Positions 8,796 to 17,053 of a DNA stretch of 64,000 bases are shown here, in pieces. A program made the position numbers and the translations under genes. Location: NCBI GenBank assembly GCA_045535935.1, contig JAZSMO010000034.1, forward strand, positions 8,201 through 72,200, written 5' to 3'. A model generated the notes under the pieces. It did not search any database, was not told where the DNA came from, and worked only from the letters and a program-made list of their open reading frames with translations. The stretch's first letter is position 1, and each line of letters opens with the position of its first letter. The DNA is from SVFI01 sp045535935. GTDB lineage: Bacteria > Bacillota > Clostridia > Lachnospirales > Lachnospiraceae.

Positions 8796-8819
8796 ATTTA
8801 TTTTATAAAAAAATTTCTA

Positions 8820-8849
8820 TTGACTAACCGTAATGGCGTCTGCTATACT
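8820..8849 (+). promoter_or_regulatory. Sigma-A promoter of the surface protein/protease operon
   Basis: TTGACT (8820-8825), an 18-bp spacer and TATACT (8844-8849), about 125 bp before the start codon. The spacer contains AACCGTAA, the same 8-mer as array C, which may be chance. Confidence 0.7.
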
Positions 8850-8862
8850 CGACCACATCTAG

Positions 8863-8928
8863 TGAAGCTTCATTACAATTCAAGGACGAAATATCATATT
8901 TCGTCGATTCATGCGGCATAATCTGCCG
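8863..8928 (+). promoter_or_regulatory. Three palindromes in the 5' leader of the surface protein gene
   Basis: Between promoter and gene lie TGAAGCTTCA (8863-8872), a 21-bp perfect palindrome with arms GACGAAATAT / ATATTTCGTC around a single C (8885-8905), and CGGCA-TAATC-TGCCG with a short AATTTT tail (about 8914-8932). They could be operators or folded leader RNA. No known riboswitch consensus was recognised. Confidence 0.6.
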
Positions 8929-8982
8929 AATTTTCACAACCCGATTTATGTAATAATTTGAAATGATGAGAAAGGAGATTTT

Positions 8983-11676
8983 ATGAAAAAAAGATTGTTT
9001 GCAGCAGTATTTTTATTGTTGTGCGTATTTGCTTTGCCGATGCATGCAGTGGAGGCAAAAGCACAGGAGACGGTTTCGGAGAATGCCGCAGCCGCTTACA
9101 GCTACAACAAAGAATTTTTGGAAACACTTGATTTGATGGCTCTTGATTGGAGAAATTGCAGCGACGAGGCGATCAGCCATGCGGTCATGATGAAAGACTG
9201 GTATGAAATCGGTATTTGGCTGGCTTCTATGCCGGAATCCGATTGTCAGGAGCTGCTCGGAAGAAATACGGATCTTCACAGCGTGATTCCGAGGGAAGGA
9301 GCTAAGCAGGAAGATTACCAGACCGTATATGAATATGCACTTGAAGTATATGAGTCTATGGGAGATGAAGTGTATGCTTCTTATCCCAGAAATACATCCG
9401 GATACTGGACAACCAATATTGTCAATGGAGCAACCGGACAGACATGCTCCATCAAGCATAAATTGACCGGGTTTGATAAAGACGTATCCACGGGAAAATC
9501 GCAGTCGCTGACATTGACGCCTACGATATCGGGTGTAAACTGGTGCGGTGCCACTTGTGATTCGGGATCGAAGAGCACCTACACGCTAAAGGGGGATTCC
9601 ACTTATGCAGTGGTTCCGACACACATAGCTTACAACAAGCCGGCAGGATACACGGCTTCCGTGGAGTACTCTCACACAAGCAGTATGCATCAGCTTTACT
9701 TCGATGGTACGCTTTACGGAGCGGCCTATGCGGATACGTCTACCAAAGAGTTGACAGATTCGACGGTGCGCCGTATCTACCCGACCAATCCGAATATGAC
9801 GGCCTACAATGCATCCACCTATGCAGCTACGATGAAGCTGATTTCTCTGGTCAATGTATATCGTCTGGCCGGTGTCGGCTGTACGGGATCCTCCAGTTAC
9901 ACCGGTGAGAATCTGATACAGACCATCACCCTGGTACCGATAAATTACAACGTAAATTATAACGGTAACGGTGCAACAGGCGGAGGAGTGTCCGCCCAAA
10001 ACTGCGCCTATGGAAAAACATACACTGCACAGGGAAATGGTTTTTCCAGAAATTATACGGTGACATACAATGGAAACGGCGGTACGCCGGCGGTGGCATC
10101 ACAGACAGCCAATTACACATTTGCGGGGTGGGGAGCGAATACTACGGCGAAAGTAACACATACTGCAGGTGCAGCGTACAGCAATCTGACAACAACCGCC
10201 AATGCCACCATCCATATGCATGCGATATGGAACCCGGCGTCCATTAAATTGACGACGGCGACAAGAACCGGTTATCAGTTCGGCAAGTGGAACATCGGAG
10301 CCGCAGGTGCTGCTTACACGCCGACCGGCAATGTGACGGCGGTTGCGTCATGGATACCAAATAAGTACACCATTCAACTCAATGAAGATGAAGAGACGAT
10401 AAAAATTTTGGAAGCAACCTATGATATGGCCGTATCACTTCCGGAGCCTGTGCGGGCAGGTTATACATTCCGGGGATGGATTGGAGAAAATGGGATTTAT
10501 CAAGGTACGGCCATAAATTTGACGGCGGAAAATCAAGGAGTAGTCAAACTTTTGGCACAGTGGGAGGCCTGCGGGGATACTGCCTATAAAGTAAACCGAT
10601 ATAAGCAGACATCGCCGGGAGCGGACGATTATGAATTGTTTAATCAACAGGCCGGTGATGAAATAAGCGGAACAGAGTGGATGTATGCGACGACCGATAG
10701 TGTTGTGACGGTACCGGCATTGTCGGTGAAGGGTTATGAGACTCCGGACGCTCAAATGGTCAAAATATCCGGGGACGGAAGTACGGTAGTGAATTTTTAT
10801 TATAAGCTGTCATCGGATAAATCAGGGGATTCCTATTATGTGCACAATCAGATTGTGCAAGACGGAAGTCTTTCTGCAGAGAAATATGTTGAGATTGCAG
10901 ATGACATTGCACAGAAGATAATAGCAGGATTATCGGTAGATATTACCATCGATGAGGAAGTATATCGGTTTGTACGGAAAAAGGACGGAACGTTGTCCAT
11001 CCTTTCCGTAAGTGGGAAAAGTGAGCAGGTGGTTGTTCCGGAAGCAATCACTGTGGACAATAAGCTTTATCGCATCACAGAAATATGTGACAAAGCGTTT
11101 TGCGGCAATGCGCAGATTAAACAGATTGTGATTCCGGGAAGCGTTACCCGGATTGGGAAAGAAGCATTTTCAGAATGCAAAAACCTGAAGCAGGTTGTTA
11201 TGGAGGAAGGTATTTTAGAGATTGGAAGTAAGGCGTTTTATCACTGTACATCGTTGACAGTGGTTGAGATTCCGAAAACGGTACTTTCGATTGGCTCTTA
11301 TGCGTTTGCAAAATGCAAGCTGCTCAAAAAGGTTACGTTTGTCAGCGGAGCGAAGCTTTTGGAGATGGGGAAAAGTGTATTTTCCGGATGTAGCTCTCTC
11401 CGTAGTATAAAATTGCCCTCAAAACTGACAAGCATTCCGGAAAAAGCGTTTTACAATTGTCGTAAATTAAAAACGGCCGTAATAGGAAAAGCTGTGACGA
11501 AAATAGGGAAAAAGGCGTTTTATAATTGTCGCAAATTAAAGAAGGTGACAATGAAAACACGAAAACTGTCAGCGATAGGATCAAAAGCATTTAAAAAGTG
11601 TGCCAAGCAGATTACCTTTCTGGTGCCGCCGAATAAGAAAGGGAAATACCGGGCCCTGCTGAAAGGAAAGTGGTAG
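8983..11676 (+). CDS. Secreted surface protein with InlB-type repeats and BspA-like leucine-rich repeats
   Basis: 897 residues. Residues 1-25 are a signal peptide (MKKRLFAAVFLLLCVFALP). Residues 30-315 are a region of unknown fold. About 320-527 hold InlB_B (Listeria-Bacteroides) repeats, seen as YNVNYNGNG, YTVTYNGNGGTP, FAGWGANTT and YTFRGWIGENG. About 533-608 resemble a MucBP-type module (YKVNRYKQ...VVNFYYKL). About 685-890 are six or seven LRR_5 BspA-type repeats (IPGSVTRIGKEAFSECKNLK and similar). There is no LPxTG sorting signal; the basic C-terminus (KKGKYRALLKGKW) may hold it to the envelope. Such proteins act in adhesion or carbohydrate contact. AAGGAG precedes the ATG. The protease gene overlaps its end, so the two are co-expressed. 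Confidence 0.88.
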   Translation: MKKRLFAAVFLLLCVFALPMHAVEAKAQETVSENAAAAYSYNKEFLETLDLMALDWRNCSDEAISHAVMMKDWYEIGIWLASMPESDCQELLGRNTDLHSVIPREGAKQEDYQTVYEYALEVYESMGDEVYASYPRNTSGYWTTNIVNGATGQTCSIKHKLTGFDKDVSTGKSQSLTLTPTISGVNWCGATCDSGSKSTYTLKGDSTYAVVPTHIAYNKPAGYTASVEYSHTSSMHQLYFDGTLYGAAYADTSTKELTDSTVRRIYPTNPNMTAYNASTYAATMKLISLVNVYRLAGVGCTGSSSYTGENLIQTITLVPINYNVNYNGNGATGGGVSAQNCAYGKTYTAQGNGFSRNYTVTYNGNGGTPAVASQTANYTFAGWGANTTAKVTHTAGAAYSNLTTTANATIHMHAIWNPASIKLTTATRTGYQFGKWNIGAAGAAYTPTGNVTAVASWIPNKYTIQLNEDEETIKILEATYDMAVSLPEPVRAGYTFRGWIGENGIYQGTAINLTAENQGVVKLLAQWEACGDTAYKVNRYKQTSPGADDYELFNQQAGDEISGTEWMYATTDSVVTVPALSVKGYETPDAQMVKISGDGSTVVNFYYKLSSDKSGDSYYVHNQIVQDGSLSAEKYVEIADDIAQKIIAGLSVDITIDEEVYRFVRKKDGTLSILSVSGKSEQVVVPEAITVDNKLYRITEICDKAFCGNAQIKQIVIPGSVTRIGKEAFSECKNLKQVVMEEGILEIGSKAFYHCTSLTVVEIPKTVLSIGSYAFAKCKLLKKVTFVSGAKLLEMGKSVFSGCSSLRSIKLPSKLTSIPEKAFYNCRKLKTAVIGKAVTKIGKKAFYNCRKLKKVTMKTRKLSAIGSKAFKKCAKQITFLVPPNKKGKYRALLKGKW

Positions 11677-13433
11677 AAAGGATGAAAAGAGCTGCAAAAG
11701 GCTGGTTTTTTCTTTTCTTTCTGCTTGCGATAACGACGTCTGTGAGAGGAAGTGCTGTTGAAAAAGAAGAGCAGATACACATGCTCCGGCAAAATGGAAT
11801 GGAGGACGGGACGGAAGGAGAAAATCGCCGATACGGTTATCCAAGGGAGTCAAAAGTTGTCCAAGGGTTACACAGAAACAGTCAGCGCAGCGCCTATCCG
11901 CAGTCGTACGATCCGAGAGCGGAACACATGATTTCGGGTGTCAGATGTCAAGTGGGAGGTACATGCTGGGCATATTGTGCGATTGCCGCAGTCGAGTCGA
12001 ATTTAATACATAAAAAATATGCAGACTCTGCACTGGATTTGTCGGAATTACAAGTGGTATATTTTTTGAAGTATCCGCACAAAGATCCGTTGGGACTTTA
12101 CGATCGAAATACAGGGGATGAAAAAGGGGAGAATCTGACACAGTTTATGAACGGCGGGAAAATAGCGAGAGCTGTTGATTTGCTGGCGGCCTGGGCTGCG
12201 CCTGTATCAGAAGCAGAAGCCTCCTTTTGCGAAGACGAAGAGTATGAGGAAGACCGGATGAATGCATGGGTTTTGGAAGAAGCGCTGACAGATGCAGGTA
12301 AGTGGCGTTTAAAAAATTCCAAGTCCTGTGATTATTCGCCGGACCGGATAGACGATATTAAATATTTGATTCAGAATTATGGTGGTGTGGCGGCTTCTTA
12401 CTTCAATCATGATGCATATTATAAAACGTTAGCGGAAGGCGGTGAAGCAACCTATTATTATCCGTATACGGTAGGGATTGTAACACACGGAATAGAAATA
12501 GTGGGGTGGGATGACCATTTTTCCAAGGACTTTTTTTTCAGAACGCCGCCGGGAGACGGTGCGTGGCTTTGCAAAAATTCCTGGGGCGAATGCACGGATA
12601 CCGATGGGGTAAAGTCAAACGGATATTTTTGGTTGTCCTACCATGAAAAAGAGGTGTCCGGGATATGTGCGGTGGAGATGGAGTGTGCAGATGTATATGA
12701 AAACCTATATGCATACGACGGGTGCGCCGAGGTTGCATGTGTACCGGAAGTCGGCGCAAAAGTAAATATGTGCGTGTATGAGGCAAAGGCTTACGGTGAT
12801 GGGTCCGCAGAGAACATAGAAGGAGTTATGACTTATTTGTACGCAGACACGGACTATGCGGTGACAATCTACGTGAATCCGCAGTTTCAAAACGGGAAAA
12901 TGATCGGATATACATCCCGGACAGACACGTTCACGGGAAAAAGCGACTATACCGGATATTATACGATTGATCTGAGGGAAAAACCGCTTTGCGTAGCAGG
13001 CGGAAGCACCTATGCCATTTGTATGGAAACATTGGAAGAAAACCGGATCGGAACCTCCTTCGGAACACCGGAAGAGGGACGTTGCTACCGTGGAATGGAT
13101 TTAGATTCTTTGCGGGATTGCGCATTATCGGCGGATAGAATTCCCTGTCTGCGCGGCCTGACGAATAAAGCAGAGGGAGGCGGTACAGTAGAGCTGGGAA
13201 AACCGGAAGCGGTGAAGCCGATGCAATCACCGCCTGTCATTGAAAACTCTGATCGGACAGATGTAATAAGGAAATATGAAGATAGAGGTAAAGGCTGCAA
13301 TATAAAAGAAGTGTGCAGAGACAGAGAGTCTGTCTGTCAAAATATGTTTACTTTGGAAAGACTGTACAACAGTAGCATACCGAGTACTCCGCAAGATAAA
13401 ATTTCACCTGCTCCGACAGTCAGCATAAAATAA
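11670..13433 (+). CDS. Secreted papain-like (C1 family) cysteine protease
   Basis: 587 residues with an N-terminal hydrophobic signal (about residues 11-25). The C1 catalytic set is visible: Gln94 and nucleophile Cys99 in CQVGGTCWAYC, the catalytic His in VTHGIEIVGWDD, and Asn in WLCKNSWGE. After the catalytic domain (about 80-340) comes a beta-rich region (340-490), then a low-complexity tail. GTG 11670 overlaps the surface protein gene by 7 bp and has AAAGGAAA upstream; ATG 11682 is the other possible start. Its partner gene and secretion suggest work on surface or host proteins. The last 97 bp run antisense to the end of queT, an unusual coding-coding overlap. Confidence 0.85.
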   Translation: MVERMKRAAKGWFFLFFLLAITTSVRGSAVEKEEQIHMLRQNGMEDGTEGENRRYGYPRESKVVQGLHRNSQRSAYPQSYDPRAEHMISGVRCQVGGTCWAYCAIAAVESNLIHKKYADSALDLSELQVVYFLKYPHKDPLGLYDRNTGDEKGENLTQFMNGGKIARAVDLLAAWAAPVSEAEASFCEDEEYEEDRMNAWVLEEALTDAGKWRLKNSKSCDYSPDRIDDIKYLIQNYGGVAASYFNHDAYYKTLAEGGEATYYYPYTVGIVTHGIEIVGWDDHFSKDFFFRTPPGDGAWLCKNSWGECTDTDGVKSNGYFWLSYHEKEVSGICAVEMECADVYENLYAYDGCAEVACVPEVGAKVNMCVYEAKAYGDGSAENIEGVMTYLYADTDYAVTIYVNPQFQNGKMIGYTSRTDTFTGKSDYTGYYTIDLREKPLCVAGGSTYAICMETLEENRIGTSFGTPEEGRCYRGMDLDSLRDCALSADRIPCLRGLTNKAEGGGTVELGKPEAVKPMQSPPVIENSDRTDVIRKYEDRGKGCNIKEVCRDRESVCQNMFTLERLYNSSIPSTPQDKISPAPTVSIK

Positions 13434-13813
13434 AAGATACTGCCGGGTAACTCATAGATATAACTGAGTACGAAAGGTATTATCAAAGTATTTGCAAGGA
13501 TTGGGCTGACAGGTGCAGCCCATTTCCATTTTTTTAAGAGATAGGTTCCGACGGCGCCGAGTAATGTGGCAAGGCTTCCGAACAGGACATCAAACGGAGC
13601 ACAGCCTGTAAGAAGATTGCTGATGAGACATCCGATAAAGAGACCCGGAATGGCAGCAGGTGTAAAAAATGGTAAAACGGTAAGTGCTTCCGAAATGCGA
13701 AGCTGAATGGCACCGTTGGCAAGTCCGAGAGCATTGCTCAGAAAAGTCAGCACCACATAGAGAGCTGCGATCATAGCAGCCTGAGTAGTGAAAAGAACGT
13801 TGTTTTTTTTCAT
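13337..13813 (-). CDS. queT: QueT-type ECF transporter S component (queuosine precursor uptake)
   Basis: 158 residues, five or six membrane segments, matching the QueT family: MIAALYVVLTFLSNALG, GAIQLRISEALTVLPFF and PGLFIGCLISNLLTG are its signature stretches. QueT is the substrate-binding membrane subunit that joins a shared ECF energizing module (not encoded here) to import a queuosine precursor. A preQ1 riboswitch in its leader independently supports the substrate. The start at 13813 has AAAGGAG upstream, and that Shine-Dalgarno lies within the riboswitch tail. Its 3' end overlaps the convergent protease gene by 97 bp. Confidence 0.93.
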   Translation of the reverse strand: MKKNNVLFTTQAAMIAALYVVLTFLSNALGLANGAIQLRISEALTVLPFFTPAAIPGLFIGCLISNLLTGCAPFDVLFGSLATLLGAVGTYLLKKWKWAAPVSPILANTLIIPFVLSYIYELPGSIFYFMLTVGAGEILSCGVLGMLLLYSLSKVNIF

Positions 13814-13818
13814 GATAA

Positions 13819-13866
13819 GTCTCCTTTAGTTTTGTTTTAGGTGAGGAAGGTCTCGAACTCACCTCG
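13819..13866 (-). ncRNA. preQ1-I riboswitch controlling queT
   Basis: On the minus strand a stem GAGGTGAG / CTCACCT encloses a loop with TTCGAGACCTTCC, followed by the A-rich tail AAAACAAAACTAAAGGAG. This is the preQ1 class I layout, in which the tail pseudoknots into the loop when ligand is bound. The tail contains the queT Shine-Dalgarno (AAAGGAG), so ligand binding should reduce translation rather than cause termination. Confidence 0.85.
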
Positions 13867-13883
13867 CTTTTTGCGACTTAGTG

Positions 13884-13912
13884 AGTGTAGCACAAGCGAC
13901 ACAAAAATGCAA
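13884..13912 (-). promoter_or_regulatory. Promoter of queT
   Basis: On the minus strand: TTGCAT, a 17-bp spacer ending TGC, then TACACT (extended -10). It lies just upstream of the riboswitch. Confidence 0.65.
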
Positions 13913-13924
13913 ATTTTTCTGCGA

Positions 13925-13953
13925 TTGGAAACTTTGCCTGAATGTGATAGAAT
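13925..13953 (+). promoter_or_regulatory. Promoter of the ylmH/ABC-F genes
   Basis: TTGGAA (13925-13930), 17 bp, TAGAAT (13948-13953), 63 bp before the ylmH start. Confidence 0.65.
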
Positions 13954-14016
13954 GTTTTTCGGAGACGAAGACGAAAAGTCAAAGAGTTAGCTGCGGCTAA
14001 TAAAAAGAGGAAAAGC

Positions 14017-14775
14017 ATGAATTCGGAAGAAGAATTTTTACAAAAACGGTTTGTCGATTTGGCGAACCAATGTTATCGAAATAATGTATATACATTCACC
14101 GGGTTTCTCGGGGTTTCGGAGCAGGATGTATTTTTTCGGACGCTTCCGCAGATCGGCGGTGTCGACTATGCCATGTCCGGCGGAGTGGAGGGATGCGAGA
14201 GACAGATGCTTCGTTTTGGCTCGCCGGAGCAGCTTGGGTATGAGGAAGTGTTTCCGATTTGCTGTGTGGAGATCCGGCCGACGGCACCGAAATTTGCTGA
14301 CAAGCTGACCCACAGAGATTTTCTCGGGGCACTGATGAACCTCGGTATCGAGAGGAGCACCCTTGGGGATATCTTTATCACGGAAAAGACCGGATACGTT
14401 CTCTGTCACGAGAAGGTGGCGGATTACATGCTTGCAAATGTGGACAGAATCCGCCATACAACCGTGAAATGTCGTCTGCTTTCCGAGATGCCCGAGGCGG
14501 TGAAACCGACGCTGAAGCCGGAGAATCTCATTGTCAGCTCACAGCGCCTGGACGGGATTGTTGCCAAGCTGTTTCATCTGTCGCGCAGCCAGAGTCTTTT
14601 GCTTTTTCGCGAAAAGAAAGTATTTGTGAACGGCCGTTGTATAGAGAATAACAGCGGTGTCTGTAAAGAGGGGGATGTCGTTTCTGTGCGCGGTCATGGG
14701 AAATTTATTTACCGGGGACTTGTGCATGAGACGAAAAAAGGGAATTTAAGTATTTCGCTGGAGAGATATGTATGA
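14017..14775 (+). CDS. ylmH: YlmH family S4-domain RNA-binding protein
   Basis: 252 residues. The N-terminal two thirds match the YlmH family (FTGFLGVSEQD, DYAMSGGVEGCERQMLRFG, THRDFLGALMNLGIERSTLGDI). The C-terminal about 65 residues form an S4 RNA-binding domain (SSQRLDGIVAKLFHLSRSQ...VFVNGRCIENNSGVCKEGDVVSVRGHGKF). YlmH lies beside division genes in Gram-positives and in Bacillus has been tied to ribosome-associated quality control. The start has AAGAGGAAAAGC upstream. It overlaps the ABC-F gene by 4 bp (ATGA), so the two are translationally coupled, which fits a shared role on ribosomes. Confidence 0.9.
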   Translation: MNSEEEFLQKRFVDLANQCYRNNVYTFTGFLGVSEQDVFFRTLPQIGGVDYAMSGGVEGCERQMLRFGSPEQLGYEEVFPICCVEIRPTAPKFADKLTHRDFLGALMNLGIERSTLGDIFITEKTGYVLCHEKVADYMLANVDRIRHTTVKCRLLSEMPEAVKPTLKPENLIVSSQRLDGIVAKLFHLSRSQSLLLFREKKVFVNGRCIENNSGVCKEGDVVSVRGHGKFIYRGLVHETKKGNLSISLERYV

Positions 14776-16679
14776 ATATTTTAACACTCGATCATATTAC
14801 AAAATCATATACGGGACGAAAGCTGTTTGAGGATGCTTCCTTCTATTTGCAGGAGGGAGAAAAAGTCGGTATTCTCGGCATTAACGGAACCGGAAAAACG
14901 ACGCTTTTGCGCATTGTGGCAGGACTGGAAGAACCGGATGAAGGGAAAGTGGTCCGCGCGGCAAATGTGACGGTGCAGATGCTGTCGCAAAGCCCGGAGT
15001 TTGCGCCGGAGGATACGGTATTGACAGCGGTGATGCGGTCTCATTCCGGTGCCGGTCAGGGAGAGGCGAGTGACCTTTCTGCCATGTCGGCGAAGGCAAA
15101 ATCCATGTTGATGAAACTCGGAATCACAGAATTTGAGATCCCGGTTGCAAATATGTCCGGCGGTCAGAAGAAAAAGATTGCACTTGTTTCCGTGCTTTTA
15201 CATCAATCGGATATTCTTGTGCTGGACGAGCCGACCAACCATTTGGATGCAGAGATGTCGGACTGGCTGGAAGATGTACTGAAAAATTACCGCGGAACCC
15301 TTGTGATGGTGACGCATGACCGCTATTTTCTTGACAGCGTGTCGAATAGGATTGTGGAAATTGACAGGGGAAGCATCTATTCCTATGATACCAATTATTC
15401 CGGCTTCTTGGAGAGGAAGGCGCAGCGAGAGGAAATGCAGCAGGCTTCGGAGCGCAAGCGCCAGTCGATTCTGCGCACGGAGCTTGAGTGGGTAAAGAGA
15501 GGGGCAAGAGCGAGAACAACCAAGCAGAAAGCCCGTCTTGAGAGATATGAGGAACTGAAAAACAGACAGGTACTGGCTGCGGACGGACAGGTGCAGATGA
15601 GCAGTGTGTCGAGCCGGATGGGGAAGACGACCGTCGAGCTTCACGACATTTGTAAAGCGTATGGTGACAAGGTGCTCATACGTGATTTTACCTATCTGTT
15701 TTTGCGCGGTGACCGGGTTGGATTTGTCGGGGAGAACGGCTGTGGAAAGACCACTCTCATGAAGATGATTGCGACGGCAGCAGGGGAAAGTGTCGGGCTG
15801 CGCGATGAGCAGAAGGTGTTCCCGGACAGCGGAACCATCACGATCGGTCAGACCATAAAAGTAGGATATTATTCACAGGAATTAGTGACAGACAAAGAGG
15901 CAGGAATCGCCTACATGGATCCGGACAAGCGGGTGATTGATTACATCCGGGATACGGCGGAGTTTGTGCAGACACCGGATGGACCGGTCAGCGCCGTGAG
16001 GATGTGCGAGCGGTTTCTGTTTGACAGTGAGCAGCAGTACAGCCTGATCGGAAAGTTATCGGGAGGACAGAGAAGGAGGCTGAACCTTTTGCGTGTGCTG
16101 ATGGGGGCACCGAATGTACTGATTCTCGACGAGCCGACCAATGATCTGGATATCCGGACGCTGACGATACTCGAGGATTATCTCGACAGCTTTGACGGAA
16201 TTGTGATCACGGTATCCCATGACCGTTATTTTTTGGACCGCTGTGTGCGACGGATTTTTGCATTTGAAGGAAACGGGCGTCTTACGCAGTACGAGGGCGG
16301 CTATACAGATTATCAGCTTCGCCGCGAGATGGAAGGAACCGGTGGTGCTGCAGTGGGAGAAGCAGGAAAAGGTTCTGCGGATTCGGAGAAGAGTGAAAAA
16401 GAAAAGACGGCAAAACCGCGGGAACATCAGCTCAAGTTATCCTATAAAGAGCAGAAGGAATACGATACGATAGAGGAAGATATTGCTTCCCTTGAGGAAA
16501 AAATAGAGCAGACAGAGGCGGACATTTTGAAGTTTTCCCGTGACTTTGTCAAGTTGAACGAGTTGACAAAGCAAAAGGAAGATCTGCAACAGCAGCTGGA
16601 CGAAAAGATGGACCGGTGGATGTATCTGGAAGAACTTGTGGCAAAAATTAAAGAGGCAGAACATGCAAGAAGACAGTAA
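14772..16679 (+). CDS. ABC-F family ATPase (Uup/YdiF-type)
   Basis: 635 residues with two ABC domains on one chain and no membrane segments, the ABC-F layout. Walker A motifs are GINGTGKT (about 36-43) and GENGCGKT (about 322-329), signatures are NMSGGQKKK and KLSGGQRRR, and Walker B are LVLDEPTNHLD and LILDEPTNDLD. Between them lies the charged P-site-tRNA-interaction linker (about 205-265, with RTELEWVKRGARARTTKQKAR). The C-terminus has an acidic extension and a coiled coil (about 570-630). ABC-F proteins act on ribosomes; this is a housekeeping-type member rather than a clear antibiotic-resistance one. Coupled to ylmH, and overlapped by the next gene. Confidence 0.9.
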   Translation: MNILTLDHITKSYTGRKLFEDASFYLQEGEKVGILGINGTGKTTLLRIVAGLEEPDEGKVVRAANVTVQMLSQSPEFAPEDTVLTAVMRSHSGAGQGEASDLSAMSAKAKSMLMKLGITEFEIPVANMSGGQKKKIALVSVLLHQSDILVLDEPTNHLDAEMSDWLEDVLKNYRGTLVMVTHDRYFLDSVSNRIVEIDRGSIYSYDTNYSGFLERKAQREEMQQASERKRQSILRTELEWVKRGARARTTKQKARLERYEELKNRQVLAADGQVQMSSVSSRMGKTTVELHDICKAYGDKVLIRDFTYLFLRGDRVGFVGENGCGKTTLMKMIATAAGESVGLRDEQKVFPDSGTITIGQTIKVGYYSQELVTDKEAGIAYMDPDKRVIDYIRDTAEFVQTPDGPVSAVRMCERFLFDSEQQYSLIGKLSGGQRRRLNLLRVLMGAPNVLILDEPTNDLDIRTLTILEDYLDSFDGIVITVSHDRYFLDRCVRRIFAFEGNGRLTQYEGGYTDYQLRREMEGTGGAAVGEAGKGSADSEKSEKEKTAKPREHQLKLSYKEQKEYDTIEEDIASLEEKIEQTEADILKFSRDFVKLNELTKQKEDLQQQLDEKMDRWMYLEELVAKIKEAEHARRQ

Positions 16680-17022
16680 AAAAAGACAGAAATGTGAAGA
16701 GAAATCTTATACCTATATGATCCGCTGTACGGACGGCTCGATTTACACGGGTATTACCAAGGATGTGGTGCGTCGTATGCAGGAGCATAAAGAAAGAGGG
16801 AAAGAGTGTGCAAAGTACACACGCACCCATCATTTTAAACAGCTGGAAGCGGTGTTTGAGGCGGATTCATGGTCGGAGGCGGCCCGGCTTGAGTATGCGA
16901 TAAAACGTTTGACAAAGGCGCAAAAAGAGCAGCTGATTGCATCGCCGGAGAAGGTGGAGGAGATGTTTGGCGACAAGCTTTCCGGTTGCAGATTCTCACC
17001 TGTGGTAGTAGAATATAATTAA
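16663..17022 (+). CDS. GIY-YIG nuclease superfamily protein (YhbQ/UPF0213-like)
   Basis: 119 residues consisting of one GIY-YIG domain: YTYMIRCTDGSIYTGIT carries the paired motifs, VVRRMQEHK the conserved Arg, and EYAIKRLTKAQKEQLI the family tail. The stand-alone YhbQ-type proteins are linked to DNA repair, with activity poorly defined. An upstream in-frame start at 16636 is rejected because ATG 16663 has AAAGAGGCAG at good distance. It overlaps the ABC-F gene by 17 bp. Confidence 0.85.
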   Translation: MQEDSKKRQKCEEKSYTYMIRCTDGSIYTGITKDVVRRMQEHKERGKECAKYTRTHHFKQLEAVFEADSWSEAARLEYAIKRLTKAQKEQLIASPEKVEEMFGDKLSGCRFSPVVVEYN

Positions 17023-17053
17023 TATATCTGCATCGAAAGATAAGGGGAAACTT

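Noticed and set aside
8826..8833. AACCGTAA as an outlying array C site
   Set aside because: A single 8-mer match is expected about twice by chance in 64 kb on both strands, and no phased neighbours exist here.
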